Part shown: piece by piece, positions 16,924 through 25,805 of the stretch
Layout: each line of letters starts with the position of its first letter
How positions within the stretch are numbered: the stretch's first letter is position 1
NCBI RefSeq assembly: GCF_003851885.1
Contig: NZ_BHZE01000011.1
Coordinates: forward strand, 24,602 to 88,601
DNA: 64,000 nt
Origin: Thermaurantimonas aggregans
GTDB lineage: Bacteria > Bacteroidota > Bacteroidia > Flavobacteriales > Schleiferiaceae
Direction: 5' to 3'
Notes under the pieces: generated by a model
Database searches by the model: none
The model's input: only the letters and a program-made list of their open reading frames with translations
What the model was told of the DNA's origin: nothing
Made by a program: the position numbers and the translations under genes

Positions 16924-17684
16924 AATACTTCATCTCAGCCATATTAGCCCTATCACTTGTTGTAGGGTGCAAGAGCAAGAGAACTGTTGTCACAACTCCC
17001 TCAGCACCATCTGAGCCGTCGATAGCTGAGAGCATTTTGTCGCGTATTACTTCGCAGCCTTACCTTACACTGAGAGGCAAGGGGCAATACCAAGACAATT
17101 CTTCAACTCAAAGCTTCAGATATGAAATACGCATACAGAACGAAGACAGGCTTTTGGTCGAAATGTCGGATCCTTTATTGGGATTGCGCATTGCCCGCCT
17201 TTACGCCGATCGAGATACAATTGTTTTCATCAATCGGGCTCAGAGACAATATGCCGCAGGAGGTCGAACGACTCTGCATCAGATTGTGGGTCTCGAAGTA
17301 GAAACCGACGATCTCATCCGACTGCTAAAAGCATTGCCCGTTCGCTGGAATGCACCTTGGGAAGGTATGCAACGCGAGCCTGATATGATTCATTTGTACT
17401 CCATAATCCCTATCAATGCTTTCGATAAGGTAACGGGAGAATTGCACATCACAGGTTTTGATTTTAAAATACGCAAACAAATTCTCTCCAACATTCCCTA
17501 TCGCCTTACGGCAGAGTATGAATATGCTGGTGAAGACCCATTTGCTCCCAAACAGATTGCCCTACATCTGACTGCTAATGGCAATTTTCTAAAACTACAA
17601 CTCGTAAACGATCGCCTTCAGACGGATTCTTTTGACATTAAAATTCCGGAAGTTCCCAATGGATATGCTCCGGTTTCTTTCTAA
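16920..17684 (+). CDS. DUF4292 family lipoprotein
   Basis: 254 residues. The N-terminus ends LSLVVGCKSKR, a clear lipobox with Cys17, so it is predicted to be a lipoprotein. The body is beta-rich and resembles DUF4292, a family with a LolA/LolB-like fold that may bind lipids or lipoproteins. It starts at TTG 16920, whose bases overlap the TGA of the TPR gene (TTGA), a sign of translational coupling. The next gene begins inside its 3' end. A role in outer-membrane lipoprotein or lipid handling is inferred from the fold family and neighbours, not shown. Confidence 0.78.
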   Translation: MKYFISAILALSLVVGCKSKRTVVTTPSAPSEPSIAESILSRITSQPYLTLRGKGQYQDNSSTQSFRYEIRIQNEDRLLVEMSDPLLGLRIARLYADRDTIVFINRAQRQYAAGGRTTLHQIVGLEVETDDLIRLLKALPVRWNAPWEGMQREPDMIHLYSIIPINAFDKVTGELHITGFDFKIRKQILSNIPYRLTAEYEYAGEDPFAPKQIALHLTANGNFLKLQLVNDRLQTDSFDIKIPEVPNGYAPVSF

Positions 17685-19077
17685 AATCTTTCTGATCTTC
17701 TTCTGCTGGAATCTTACTGCTCAGCCCATTTCACAGCGTGAAAAACTCCAGCAGCAGCGCGCCAAGTTGATGGATGAAATCAAGCTGGCCAACTATCTGC
17801 TGCAGGAAAATAGGACCAATCGCGCTAACAGTCTGACGATAATTGAAACACTTACTCAAAAAATTCGCATCCGAGAGCAGCTCATCGACAATCTTCAAGC
17901 GGAGCTTGAATACATTCAGCGAGAAATCGAAGAGTCGAGCACTGAAATTCAACATCTGGAAGAGGAGGTCAGGCTTCAGCGCGAGCACTACGCACAAATG
18001 ATAAGAAAAGCCTACAACAGCCGCAGCCCAAACATGCGCCTACTCTTTATACTTTCGAGTCAAGACCTATGGCAGGCCATTCGGCGCATGCAGTATCTCA
18101 ATCAGCTGGCAAAGGCTCGTCGTAAGCAAGTAGAACTTACTAAGCAAAAAGAGAAACAGCTTCAAGAATATCTGAATGAGCTGAATGCCAAGCGAATAAG
18201 TCAGCAGCACTTACTTGCGAATCAGACCGAAGAACGCAATCAACTTGCGGCTGAAAAGCGCATGCTCGAAGAGCTCGTACAAACTCTGAACATCCAAAGC
18301 CGTCAACTCGAGCGCCAGATCGCTGAAAAGCAACAACAAAGTCGAAACTTAGAACGTGAAATACAACGTCTCATCGCCCTGGAAATAAAACGCGCCCGCG
18401 AAGCTGCAGAGCGCAAAGCACTGGAAGAACGCGCTGCTTCTGTGGGCCTGGCTAAAAACAAAGATTACACAGCCAAAACTTCAAATGCAGAACTCGAACG
18501 CCTGATCGCGCGAAAAAAGGCAGAACTCGAAGCTGCTGCTCGGCGTGCTTCGCAGGCTGCTTCGGCGACACCTCGTAAAGAAACACCTTCAACCACAATA
18601 CCTGCTCAAACTTCTGCAGCTGCCGACGATGTGCTGCGCTCTACCCCCGAAGCGCGCCAGCTCGCTGCTAATTTTGCTGCTAACCGTACGCGCTTACCCT
18701 GGCCAGTAGAAAAGGGCATCATCGTACAGCGCTATGGCAAGCAGCAGCACGAGGTGGCTAAATACGTGGTAGTGGATAATCCGGGTATCAATATCGCTAC
18801 GGAGCGCGGTGCTAAGGCCCGGGCTGTATTCGATGGCGAAGTGAGCGGTGTGCTTCAATTGCCAGATGGCTCAATGGCAGTGCTCATCAAGCATGGCAAC
18901 TTCTTTACTGTGTACGCGAATATGACCAACATTCTGGTAAAAGCAGGAGATCGCGTGCGTACGAAACAGGACATCGGTACTGTATTCACCGATTTTAAAG
19001 AGGGTAAAACAATTCTGCATTTCGAAGTGTGGGAAGGTTCGCGCCATATGGATCCTCTATTATGGCTACAGCGCTAA
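17665..19077 (+). CDS. EnvC-like murein hydrolase activator with degenerate LytM domain
   Basis: 470 residues from the ATG at 17665. A signal peptide (MLRFLSKIFLIFFCWNLTAQ) is followed by a long coiled coil (about 22-255) rich in Gln, Glu, Lys and Arg, an Ala-rich linker, and a C-terminal M23/LytM domain. The LytM zinc motifs are broken: the HxGxD position reads NPGINIA and the HxH position reads ILHFEV. This matches EnvC-type activators, which regulate amidases at the division septum rather than cut. The frame is open from TTG 17632, but that start overlaps the previous gene by 53 bp and delays the signal peptide. The chosen ATG still overlaps by 20 bp. Confidence 0.88.
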   Translation: MLRFLSKIFLIFFCWNLTAQPISQREKLQQQRAKLMDEIKLANYLLQENRTNRANSLTIIETLTQKIRIREQLIDNLQAELEYIQREIEESSTEIQHLEEEVRLQREHYAQMIRKAYNSRSPNMRLLFILSSQDLWQAIRRMQYLNQLAKARRKQVELTKQKEKQLQEYLNELNAKRISQQHLLANQTEERNQLAAEKRMLEELVQTLNIQSRQLERQIAEKQQQSRNLEREIQRLIALEIKRAREAAERKALEERAASVGLAKNKDYTAKTSNAELERLIARKKAELEAAARRASQAASATPRKETPSTTIPAQTSAAADDVLRSTPEARQLAANFAANRTRLPWPVEKGIIVQRYGKQQHEVAKYVVVDNPGINIATERGAKARAVFDGEVSGVLQLPDGSMAVLIKHGNFFTVYANMTNILVKAGDRVRTKQDIGTVFTDFKEGKTILHFEVWEGSRHMDPLLWLQR

Positions 19078-19327
19078 AAATTAAGTAATCTGATTTTAGT
19101 AGTTTTTTTTTTGCCACCTGGATTGACACTGACCGGTAAACGATGGTACTTGCTCCGAGCAATCACGTGGTTATCTAGTGTAAAACTTGATCTTTTGTGA
19201 AAAACTGAATCGGGAAGATAAAAAACAAGAAATCTTCGAAACACTTAATACCAGAAGCCGCCAAAGCCAGTTCCTTTCAATGGATAAAGGGGTAGGGAGG
19301 AATAAGTTCGTTTATAGTAAGAACAGG

Positions 19328-20317
19328 CTAAAGAATCATAGCTGAGGCAGCAAAGGCCAAACCGCCACCGGAGCCGATGAGCATGATGAGGTCGCCTGGC
19401 TTCACTTTGCCTTCGGTCACAGCATGGTGTAGAGCCGTAGGGATGGCGGCTGAACCGGTATAGCCATAGTGGTGCATGATGGTGATGGCCCGATCGTGAG
19501 GAAGGGAGAGGTTGTCCATCGTCTCGCGCAGGGAGTTGATGTTGATTTGCGTCATAAAAAACATACGGACGTCTTCTGGGGTGCGGCCAATGTGACGGAG
19601 TACCTTGTGGGTCATCATGGTCCACATTTGCGGGTTTAGCTCCTTTGGGAATTTACGGACGAATTTCAGGTAGTGGTCTCCCTCAGCAAGTATTTCAGGC
19701 GTTACAGGTTGGGCAGTGCCTCCGGCGTATATGCCCATCCAGTCGAAGTACTGCCCTTGGGTGATTTGAATGCCGTGGAGATACCCTCTGTCGGTACTCT
19801 CTTCAGCCCTTAAAACAGCGGCCCCTGCTCCATCAGCAAAGAGGGTAACGGTTTTTTTGTCTTTGGGATTCAGATAGCGGCTCATAGCATAGGCGCCAAT
19901 GACGAGCACGTATCGATACTGTGGGTCGGCAGCGATGTACTTTGATGCCGTGTCAAGGGCTGATACAAAGCCGGCACAGGCCGTATTCACATCAAAAGTG
20001 GCTGCATTCACAGCTCCAAGCTTGTACTGAACTACCGAGGCTGTAGAAGGTGAGATGTACTCGGGCGTATCGGTGGCGATGATGATGAGGTTGAGGTCTT
20101 CGGGGCTTATCCCGGCATTGCTCAGGGCCATGCGGGCAGCGTCAAGGCATAGGGTTACGGTCGATTGGGAAGGGTCGCACCAGCGCCTTTCATAGATTTC
20201 AACGTTCTGCCGAAGCCAAGTATCTACATCTTCGCCGAGGGTTTCATTGAAGTAAGAGTTTGGCAATATTCTATTGGCAAGGCCTATGCCTGTGCCTGCT
20301 AATACAGCTCTTCTCAT
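19328..20317 (-). CDS. Beta-ketoacyl-ACP synthase III-like enzyme lacking canonical His and Asn
   Basis: Thiolase-fold condensing or acyl-transfer enzyme, 329 residues from the ATG at 20317 (a start at 20341 would overlap the SDR gene by 20 bp). The FabH nucleophile is present in NTACAGFVSA (Cys114), with LFADGAGAAV following. The usual HQAN motif reads TQININ, and the GNTS motif reads GYTGSA, so the catalytic His and Asn of FabH are replaced. The enzyme may therefore act as an acyltransferase, or catalyse a different condensation from fatty-acid initiation. It sits 4 bp after an SDR reductase, a KAS/KR-like pair. Product unknown. Confidence 0.8.
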   Translation of the reverse strand: MRRAVLAGTGIGLANRILPNSYFNETLGEDVDTWLRQNVEIYERRWCDPSQSTVTLCLDAARMALSNAGISPEDLNLIIIATDTPEYISPSTASVVQYKLGAVNAATFDVNTACAGFVSALDTASKYIAADPQYRYVLVIGAYAMSRYLNPKDKKTVTLFADGAGAAVLRAEESTDRGYLHGIQITQGQYFDWMGIYAGGTAQPVTPEILAEGDHYLKFVRKFPKELNPQMWTMMTHKVLRHIGRTPEDVRMFFMTQININSLRETMDNLSLPHDRAITIMHHYGYTGSAAIPTALHHAVTEGKVKPGDLIMLIGSGGGLAFAASAMIL

Positions 20318-20321
20318 GAGA

Positions 20322-21062
20322 TTAAATTGTGATTCCACCATCGACGCTCAGGCAGGTACCGGTGATGAAGGAGGCTTCGTCGCTTGCGAGAAATAGGTAA
20401 GCAGATGCGATGTCTTCAGGCTTGCCGAGGCGCTGCAGAGGGGTGCGTTCGAGAAGGGCATTGATGACTTTTTCAGGTACAGTGGTAATCATTTCGGTGG
20501 CAATAAACCCCGGTGCAACAGCATTTACGCGAATTCCTTTCCGGCCGAGTTCTTTGGCCCACACTTTCGTCATGCCGATCAGGCCGCTTTTGGTGGCTAC
20601 GTAGTTGCTTTGGCCGAAGTTTCCGTACAGAGCTACGACCGATGAGGTATTGATGATGACCCCACTGCCGCGCTCTGCCATGTGTGCTGCTACAGCCCGG
20701 CCACAGTTAAAAACGCCAGTGAGGTTTACATCGATCACCTGTTGCCATTGTTCGTCGGTCATTTTCAGTAAGGTGGCATCGCGCGTAATGCCAGCGTTGT
20801 TAATGAGCACATCCACTTTGCCGACGAGCTCAAGTGTCTTGCTCAGAGCTTCTTTTACGGCCGCAGAGTTGGCAGTATTTACGGCGAGGAAGTGTGCAGG
20901 TGAAATTTTGGAAAGTTCTTCTACAGCTTTATGGCCTTTATCTTCGTTGATGTCCCATATGACCACGGTAGCGCCTTCATAGGAAAAAGCTTTGGCTGAA
21001 GTAAAGCCAATGCCAGCTGCACCACCGGTGATGATAACCGTTTTGCCTTCAAATCTTTTCAT
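20322..21062 (-). CDS. fabG: SDR-family 3-oxoacyl-ACP reductase-like
   Basis: 246-residue short-chain dehydrogenase. The cofactor motif TGGAAGIG, the structural motif NNAG, and the Ser-Tyr-Lys catalytic set (INTSS, then SNYVATKSG) are all present, plus the C-terminal SLSVDGGITI ending typical of FabG. It would reduce a beta-keto group with NAD(P)H. The tight link to the divergent KAS III gene suggests that it reduces the product of that enzyme, rather than serving general fatty-acid synthesis, which has its own acpP-fabF locus at 35882. The fabG symbol is by family only. Confidence 0.84.
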   Translation of the reverse strand: MKRFEGKTVIITGGAAGIGFTSAKAFSYEGATVVIWDINEDKGHKAVEELSKISPAHFLAVNTANSAAVKEALSKTLELVGKVDVLINNAGITRDATLLKMTDEQWQQVIDVNLTGVFNCGRAVAAHMAERGSGVIINTSSVVALYGNFGQSNYVATKSGLIGMTKVWAKELGRKGIRVNAVAPGFIATEMITTVPEKVINALLERTPLQRLGKPEDIASAYLFLASDEASFITGTCLSVDGGITI

Positions 21063-21234
21063 AAAAAAACGGATAATTTCTTCTTAGCAAAAATCTCTTA
21101 CTAGGAGTCCTATGCCCATATTCAGAACAGGACAAGGATCATTGACATAATCAGAATTATTTTCTTAAAAAATTTTATTCATCTGAATATCAATGATCAA
21201 GATACTTAATCAGCACAATGACTTTACAGGGTTT

Positions 21235-22329
21235 TTAATCTTTTAGGAGAAACTCCTGAATCGCAGATGCGATTTTTTCGGAAGCGTCTCCCTGGCCATA
21301 GAGATTTTTGCTAAAGTCAGGCTGGTTCGACATGCTTTTTTCAAAGGCATGTAGGATGTGCTGGGGCTGCCAACCGGCCAGTGTATTGTAGCCACCTTCC
21401 ACCAGTTCGACCCACTCTGTCTCTTCACGTAGGGTGATACAGGGCTTTTTAAAGAAGAAAGCTTCTTTCTGCAGACCACCGCTGTCGGTGAGCACAATGC
21501 TGCAGTTGTGGAGCAGCATGAGCATGTCGAAGTATCCGACGGGCTCGATGATGTGAAAATCGACTGTTAAGTTTTGGTTTTCCAGCGTTTTCCGGGTGCG
21601 CGGGTGCAGGGGTACCACTACCGGTTTTTGCTTGTGAAGTTGATTCAGCCCTTCGACGATGCCTTTTAAGCGCTCTGGATTATCCGTGTTTTCCTGTCGA
21701 TGAAGGGTGGCAAGAGCAAATTTTCCAGGTTCGAGACGGAGTTTTTGAAGAATGGTTGAATGATGTTTGGCTTTTTGGAAGTAGTAAAGGGCAGCGTCGT
21801 ACATCACATCACCGGTCCGCACGATTTTAATCGGGAAGTGTTCAAAGCCTTCGTTTTTAAGGTTTTGCACAGCTGCATCGGTCGGGCAAAAGAGTAGTGA
21901 AGACACCCGATCGGTGAGGACACGATTCACTTCTTCGGGCATGCGCATGTTGAAGGAGCGAAGACCTGCCTCTACATGAATCACTGGTACATGCTGTTTC
22001 ACAGCCGCCAGCGCGCCAGCCAGCGTAGAATTGGTATCGCCGAAGACCATCACTGCTGACGGTTTTTCAGAAAATAGAATGTTTTCAATTCCTTCGATCA
22101 TGCGACCGGTCATAGCACCGTGGGTCAACGAATGAATTTCGAGTCTGTGAGCCGGCATAGGTATATCCATCTCGCGAAAGAAAACTTCCGACATCTTCTC
22201 ATCGAAGTGCTGGCCAGTATGCACTATAATTTCTTCCAAATCGGTTCTTAGCAATGCCCGGCTCACGGCTGCAGCTTTAATAAATTGAGGTCTAGCCCCT
22301 AAAACGGTTAGGATCTTGTGATTTTTCAT
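21235..22329 (-). CDS. wecB: UDP-N-acetylglucosamine 2-epimerase (non-hydrolysing)
   Basis: Interconverts UDP-GlcNAc and UDP-ManNAc for surface polysaccharide synthesis. 364 residues, typical for the non-hydrolysing type. Motifs: GARPQFIKAAAVSRA, VHTGQHFDEKMSEVFF, VMVFGDTNSTLAGALAA, VEAGLRSFNMRMPEEVNR, and LTDSGGLQKEAFFF near the C-terminus, including the conserved active-site Asp, Glu and His. Its start overlaps the end of the upstream glycosyltransferase by 4 bp, so the two form an operon for a ManNAc-containing glycan. Confidence 0.94.
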   Translation of the reverse strand: MKNHKILTVLGARPQFIKAAAVSRALLRTDLEEIIVHTGQHFDEKMSEVFFREMDIPMPAHRLEIHSLTHGAMTGRMIEGIENILFSEKPSAVMVFGDTNSTLAGALAAVKQHVPVIHVEAGLRSFNMRMPEEVNRVLTDRVSSLLFCPTDAAVQNLKNEGFEHFPIKIVRTGDVMYDAALYYFQKAKHHSTILQKLRLEPGKFALATLHRQENTDNPERLKGIVEGLNQLHKQKPVVVPLHPRTRKTLENQNLTVDFHIIEPVGYFDMLMLLHNCSIVLTDSGGLQKEAFFFKKPCITLREETEWVELVEGGYNTLAGWQPQHILHAFEKSMSNQPDFSKNLYGQGDASEKIASAIQEFLLKD

Positions 22330-23630
22330 GAAAGATTTTTAATGATTTCTGATATTTCTTTTGCGATATATCCACGCGAATATTTATAGATGGATTCGGT
22401 TTGTACTAAAACGCCACCTTTTTGGTATTGGTTGTAAAGGTCTGATAATACAGCTATGGCCTTCTCTGAATTATCAAAACCAACGGTTCTTCCGGCTTTG
22501 GTTTCTTCGAGCACACGGCTCATGTCGCCATCTTCCGGACCAATGCCCAGGATGTATTTGCCTGCTGCGAGATATTCGAAGAGTTTGCCGGTCATGATGC
22601 CGGCGGCATTGGGCGTGTTGTTTACAATGAGTAGATTTATTTGGGAGGATTTTTGGAATTTTATTGCCTCTTTTCTCGGAACAAAAGGAATCCATTCTAG
22701 CTGTTTTTCCAAGCCAAAATCTTTGATGCTTTCAAGAATTACTGCATCTACTTTTCCGACAAGACGTATTACCAAATCGCTTCTAAAATGGGGTATGTTC
22801 TCACACAAGTATTTTAAACTTTTCCAAAGTACTACCGGATTGCGCGAGGGGGGTAAAGTACCTACGTGTGTGAGCACAAATTTTTGATCTGTTTTAACCT
22901 CCGTTTCTTCAAATTCTTCTGGATCAAAACCATTAGTAATTACGTGAATCGGTTTGGTCGTTTTAGCCTCAAATTCCTTTTTCATATCTGTCGAAACGAC
23001 CAATACAGCATCTGCAGACCAGAGCACCTGATTTTCTAATCGACGATGTCGGGCGTCAGCCCATTTAGTAAGTTTCAGTTCGCGATAAAAGTCGATGTTG
23101 GTCCACGGGTCGCGAAAGTCTGCAATCCAATGGATACCCAGTTCTTTTTTCAATCTTAACCCAATCAAATGCATCGAGTGTGGAGGCCCGGTGGTAATTA
23201 CAGCATTCACCGGATTTTTTTTGAGATACTCTGTTAAAAAACCGATGGATGGCCGTATCCAAAACATACGGGCATCCGGAATAAAAAAATTGCCTCGAAT
23301 CCAAACGGAAAGTTCATTTAAAAAAGTCTTTTTTTTGTTCTGCCCGGCAAAGCCAAAACCCGTTTCTTTTTTTTTGTTTCCGGTGAATATTTGGTAAAGT
23401 GCGTAAGGTTCAAAAATGGGCTTTTTTATGATTTCAATTCCTTCGGGAATTTCCTTCAGCGTCGATGGATCTTCGTATTGAAGCTCGGGATTTGAGGGGG
23501 TGTAAACGATGGGTTCCCAGCCTAGATTTTTGAGGTGTTTTGTGAATTTCAGCCACCTTTGTACAGCTATTCCGCCGGAAGGTGGCCAGTAATAGGTGAT
23601 GATTAGCAGCTTGTTGTTCGAATGTTCCAA
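22326..23630 (-). CDS. GT-B glycosyltransferase (family 1/4-like)
   Basis: 434-residue GT-B glycosyltransferase. The N-terminus has YYWPPSGGIAVQRWLKF, the acceptor-side Rossmann domain typical of these enzymes; the central part has FRDPWTNIDFYRE and ITNGFDPEEF; the C-terminal donor domain contains LFEYLAAGKYILGIGPEDGD. Substrates cannot be assigned, but the 4-bp overlap with wecB points to transfer of a sugar onto the same ManNAc-based glycan. A TACATTTG element lies 19-26 bp upstream of the start and could drive both genes. Confidence 0.85.
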   Translation of the reverse strand: MEHSNNKLLIITYYWPPSGGIAVQRWLKFTKHLKNLGWEPIVYTPSNPELQYEDPSTLKEIPEGIEIIKKPIFEPYALYQIFTGNKKKETGFGFAGQNKKKTFLNELSVWIRGNFFIPDARMFWIRPSIGFLTEYLKKNPVNAVITTGPPHSMHLIGLRLKKELGIHWIADFRDPWTNIDFYRELKLTKWADARHRRLENQVLWSADAVLVVSTDMKKEFEAKTTKPIHVITNGFDPEEFEETEVKTDQKFVLTHVGTLPPSRNPVVLWKSLKYLCENIPHFRSDLVIRLVGKVDAVILESIKDFGLEKQLEWIPFVPRKEAIKFQKSSQINLLIVNNTPNAAGIMTGKLFEYLAAGKYILGIGPEDGDMSRVLEETKAGRTVGFDNSEKAIAVLSDLYNQYQKGGVLVQTESIYKYSRGYIAKEISEIIKNLS

Positions 23631-23648
23631 ATCCAGACCTTAGCTTGG

Positions 23649-23656
23649 CAAATGTA
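23649..23656 (-). promoter_or_regulatory. Candidate -7 element for glycosyltransferase-wecB operon
   Basis: Minus-strand TACATTTG, an exact TAnnTTTG match, 18 bp upstream of the ATG at 23630. I see no convincing -33 TTTG at 17-23 bp. Confidence 0.4.
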
Positions 23657-23854
23657 AACGGCCGAGAAGTAACTCTGTTTTCTTTTTCAGCTGGCTATGT
23701 TCAACCGATTGAACTGTCATACCATTTCATCCGATGGTTTTTGAAAATTTTGATTTGTGGAGGGATCGTTGAAATTTTTCAAAAACATTAGTGGGAAAAC
23801 GTTAAATATCTTTTCGGTTTTTTAAATCAGACAATTCGATACTTCAATACAAGA

Positions 23855-23862
23855 TATGTTTG
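23855..23862 (+). promoter_or_regulatory. Candidate -7 element for asnB
   Basis: Reads TATGTTTG, an exact TAnnTTTG match, 21 bp upstream of the ATG at 23884. The -33 region has only TTCG, so support is moderate. Confidence 0.35.
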
Positions 23863-23883
23863 CTTTGCCAAAAAATACTTTTA

Positions 23884-25704
23884 ATGTGTGGTATTTCAGG
23901 TTTTGTGGATAAAGCGCTTCCCGAAGTAGAGGCAAGAACGGTGATTTTGCGAATGGTAAACAGCCAGTCGCACCGTGGCCCTGATGATCAGGGCATCGAA
24001 AGTCCGTCGTCGGGGGTATGGTTTGGCCACAATCGACTGGCCATCATCGATCTTTCACCCGATGGACATCAGCCCATGTCGCGGGGGCACCTGACCATCA
24101 CCTACAACGGCGAAATCTACAACTACCTCGAAATCCGCACTGAGCTCGAAAAGGCAGGTTACCGCTTCACAAGTCATTCGGATACAGAGGTTATCCTAAG
24201 GGCGTTCGAACGTTGGGGGGCTGATTGCGTGCAGCACTTTCGGGGCATGTGGGCCTTTGCTATATGGGATGCACAAAAAAACCGGCTTTTCTGCAGCCGC
24301 GATCGCTTTGGCATCAAACCCTTTCACTACATCCACAAGGGAGAGGCTTTTTACTTCGCCAGCGAAATAAAGGCGTTGAAGCACAGCAGGCTTTATTCAG
24401 GCCGGCTCAACAGCTTTCAGCTGATGCGCGATGTGCAGTTGGGTTGGTCGGTTTATTCTAATGAAACACATTATTACGAAATAAAACAACTTAGGCCAGG
24501 TGAAAATTTGATCTTCGATGGTCATTCGGTTTTCATCTATCCATATTATTGCCTTGAATGCATTCATTTAAACTCTACAAGCCAGCAGCCGGCCGAAGAA
24601 TTTAAAGCCCGGTTTTTTGATAGCATTCGCCTGCACATGCGGGCTGATGTAGAGGTAGGTAGCACTTTCAGTGGTGGGCTCGACAGTTCGGCTGTGGTCA
24701 GTGCTGTTCAACATCTTTTTTCGCCCGGGAAATTTCAGACCTTTACCGTATGGTACGACGGGGCTGACGAGCGACCCTTTGCCCAACAAGTGTGGGAGAA
24801 ATTTCCGACCATTACACCGCACACCCTTCAGCCCGATCCCAATGAAATATCAGATGCTTTTGTGCGTGCCACCCGGCAGTACGACATACCGGTGTCAGGC
24901 AGTTCATACCTCTCTCAATATTTTGTGATGAAGCTTGCCCACCAGCAGGGCATCAAAGTGCTGCTTGATGGACAGGGCAGTGATGAGTATCTGATGGGTT
25001 ACCACCACTCGCTCTACAGACTCTTTGCTACGTACATCCGACAGGGAAAACTTTTGACATTTATCAGAGAGCTTTTTACCTTCAGCCAAATGCAGCACTG
25101 GGGTGCACGGAAAGTGATCGACTTGTTTCTAAAGTCAATGCTCAGCACCCTCTTTACAGAACAGCAGCTGTACAGACTTGAATATCATCACTTTTATCCC
25201 AACGCCTTTGGCCGTATGCTGAAGACCAGTTTCTTTCTCAAACACATCGACGACCAGCCGCTGCGAAATTTCTCTTGGCATTTGCTGTACACGTCCATTT
25301 TGCAAACCCTTCTGCTGCACGAAGACCGCAACTCTATGGCCTTCAGCATCGAAGCTCGAGTGCCGTTTCTCGACCATCCATTGGTAGAATACACTTATTC
25401 ACTGCCACCGCACTGGAAAATTCAGAAAGGCTACACCAAGTATGTCCTGCGACAAGCATTAGCCGACATCATGCCGGCGGGCATTACATGGAGAGTAGAT
25501 AAAAAAGGCTTTGTGACTCCGGGTGAAATCCTTTGGCTGCGCAATCAGCTGCGATGGCTGCTCGACGAACACCTTCACTTGCCACTCATCGAGCGTATGG
25601 TCTGGGAGCGCGAGAAAGAGAAATTTTTGAAAGGCGACAACAAAAATGCCCGTTGGGTTTGGCGGGTGGCTTCATTGAATTATTGGTATAAAAATTTGAG
25701 ATAA
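23884..25704 (+). CDS. asnB: Asparagine synthase (glutamine-hydrolysing)
   Basis: Makes asparagine or another amide from glutamine, ATP and a carboxylate. Starting at ATG 23884 gives MCGISGF, with the class II amidotransferase nucleophile Cys2; an upstream ATG at 23860 would bury it and is rejected. The glutaminase half contains SHRGPDDQG, NRLAIIDLS, YNGEIYN and SRDRFGIKPF. The synthase half has the PP-loop FSGGLDSSAVV, then LLDGQGSDEYLMGY and EARVPFLDHPLVEY. The length of 606 residues is normal for AsnB. Located between surface-polysaccharide genes and rlmN, it may amidate a sugar or peptide instead of serving bulk asparagine synthesis. That is only inferred from position. Confidence 0.92.
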   Translation: MCGISGFVDKALPEVEARTVILRMVNSQSHRGPDDQGIESPSSGVWFGHNRLAIIDLSPDGHQPMSRGHLTITYNGEIYNYLEIRTELEKAGYRFTSHSDTEVILRAFERWGADCVQHFRGMWAFAIWDAQKNRLFCSRDRFGIKPFHYIHKGEAFYFASEIKALKHSRLYSGRLNSFQLMRDVQLGWSVYSNETHYYEIKQLRPGENLIFDGHSVFIYPYYCLECIHLNSTSQQPAEEFKARFFDSIRLHMRADVEVGSTFSGGLDSSAVVSAVQHLFSPGKFQTFTVWYDGADERPFAQQVWEKFPTITPHTLQPDPNEISDAFVRATRQYDIPVSGSSYLSQYFVMKLAHQQGIKVLLDGQGSDEYLMGYHHSLYRLFATYIRQGKLLTFIRELFTFSQMQHWGARKVIDLFLKSMLSTLFTEQQLYRLEYHHFYPNAFGRMLKTSFFLKHIDDQPLRNFSWHLLYTSILQTLLLHEDRNSMAFSIEARVPFLDHPLVEYTYSLPPHWKIQKGYTKYVLRQALADIMPAGITWRVDKKGFVTPGEILWLRNQLRWLLDEHLHLPLIERMVWEREKEKFLKGDNKNARWVWRVASLNYWYKNLR

Positions 25705-25768
25705 CGAATCGATTTCAATTAACGGAAAATCAAATTCGCACTGATTTTCAGCATTGGAACATTGGCCA

Positions 25769-25801
25769 TTGCAGAAGTCCTGGTCTGAGTGGGTACCTTT
25801 G
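25769..25801 (+). promoter_or_regulatory. Promoter for rlmN with -7 box nearly abutting the start codon
   Basis: The -7 element TACCTTTG (25794-25801) exactly matches TAnnTTTG, with a weak -33 TTG (25769-25771) 22 bp before it. The rlmN ATG is at 25806, only 4 bp after the box, so the transcript should be leaderless or nearly so. Confidence 0.5.
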
Positions 25802-25805
25802 CAGC

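Noticed and set aside
19245..19625. 126-codon minus frame running past the KAS III stop
   Set aside because: It lies out of frame within the KAS III gene and its low-complexity end has no family support.
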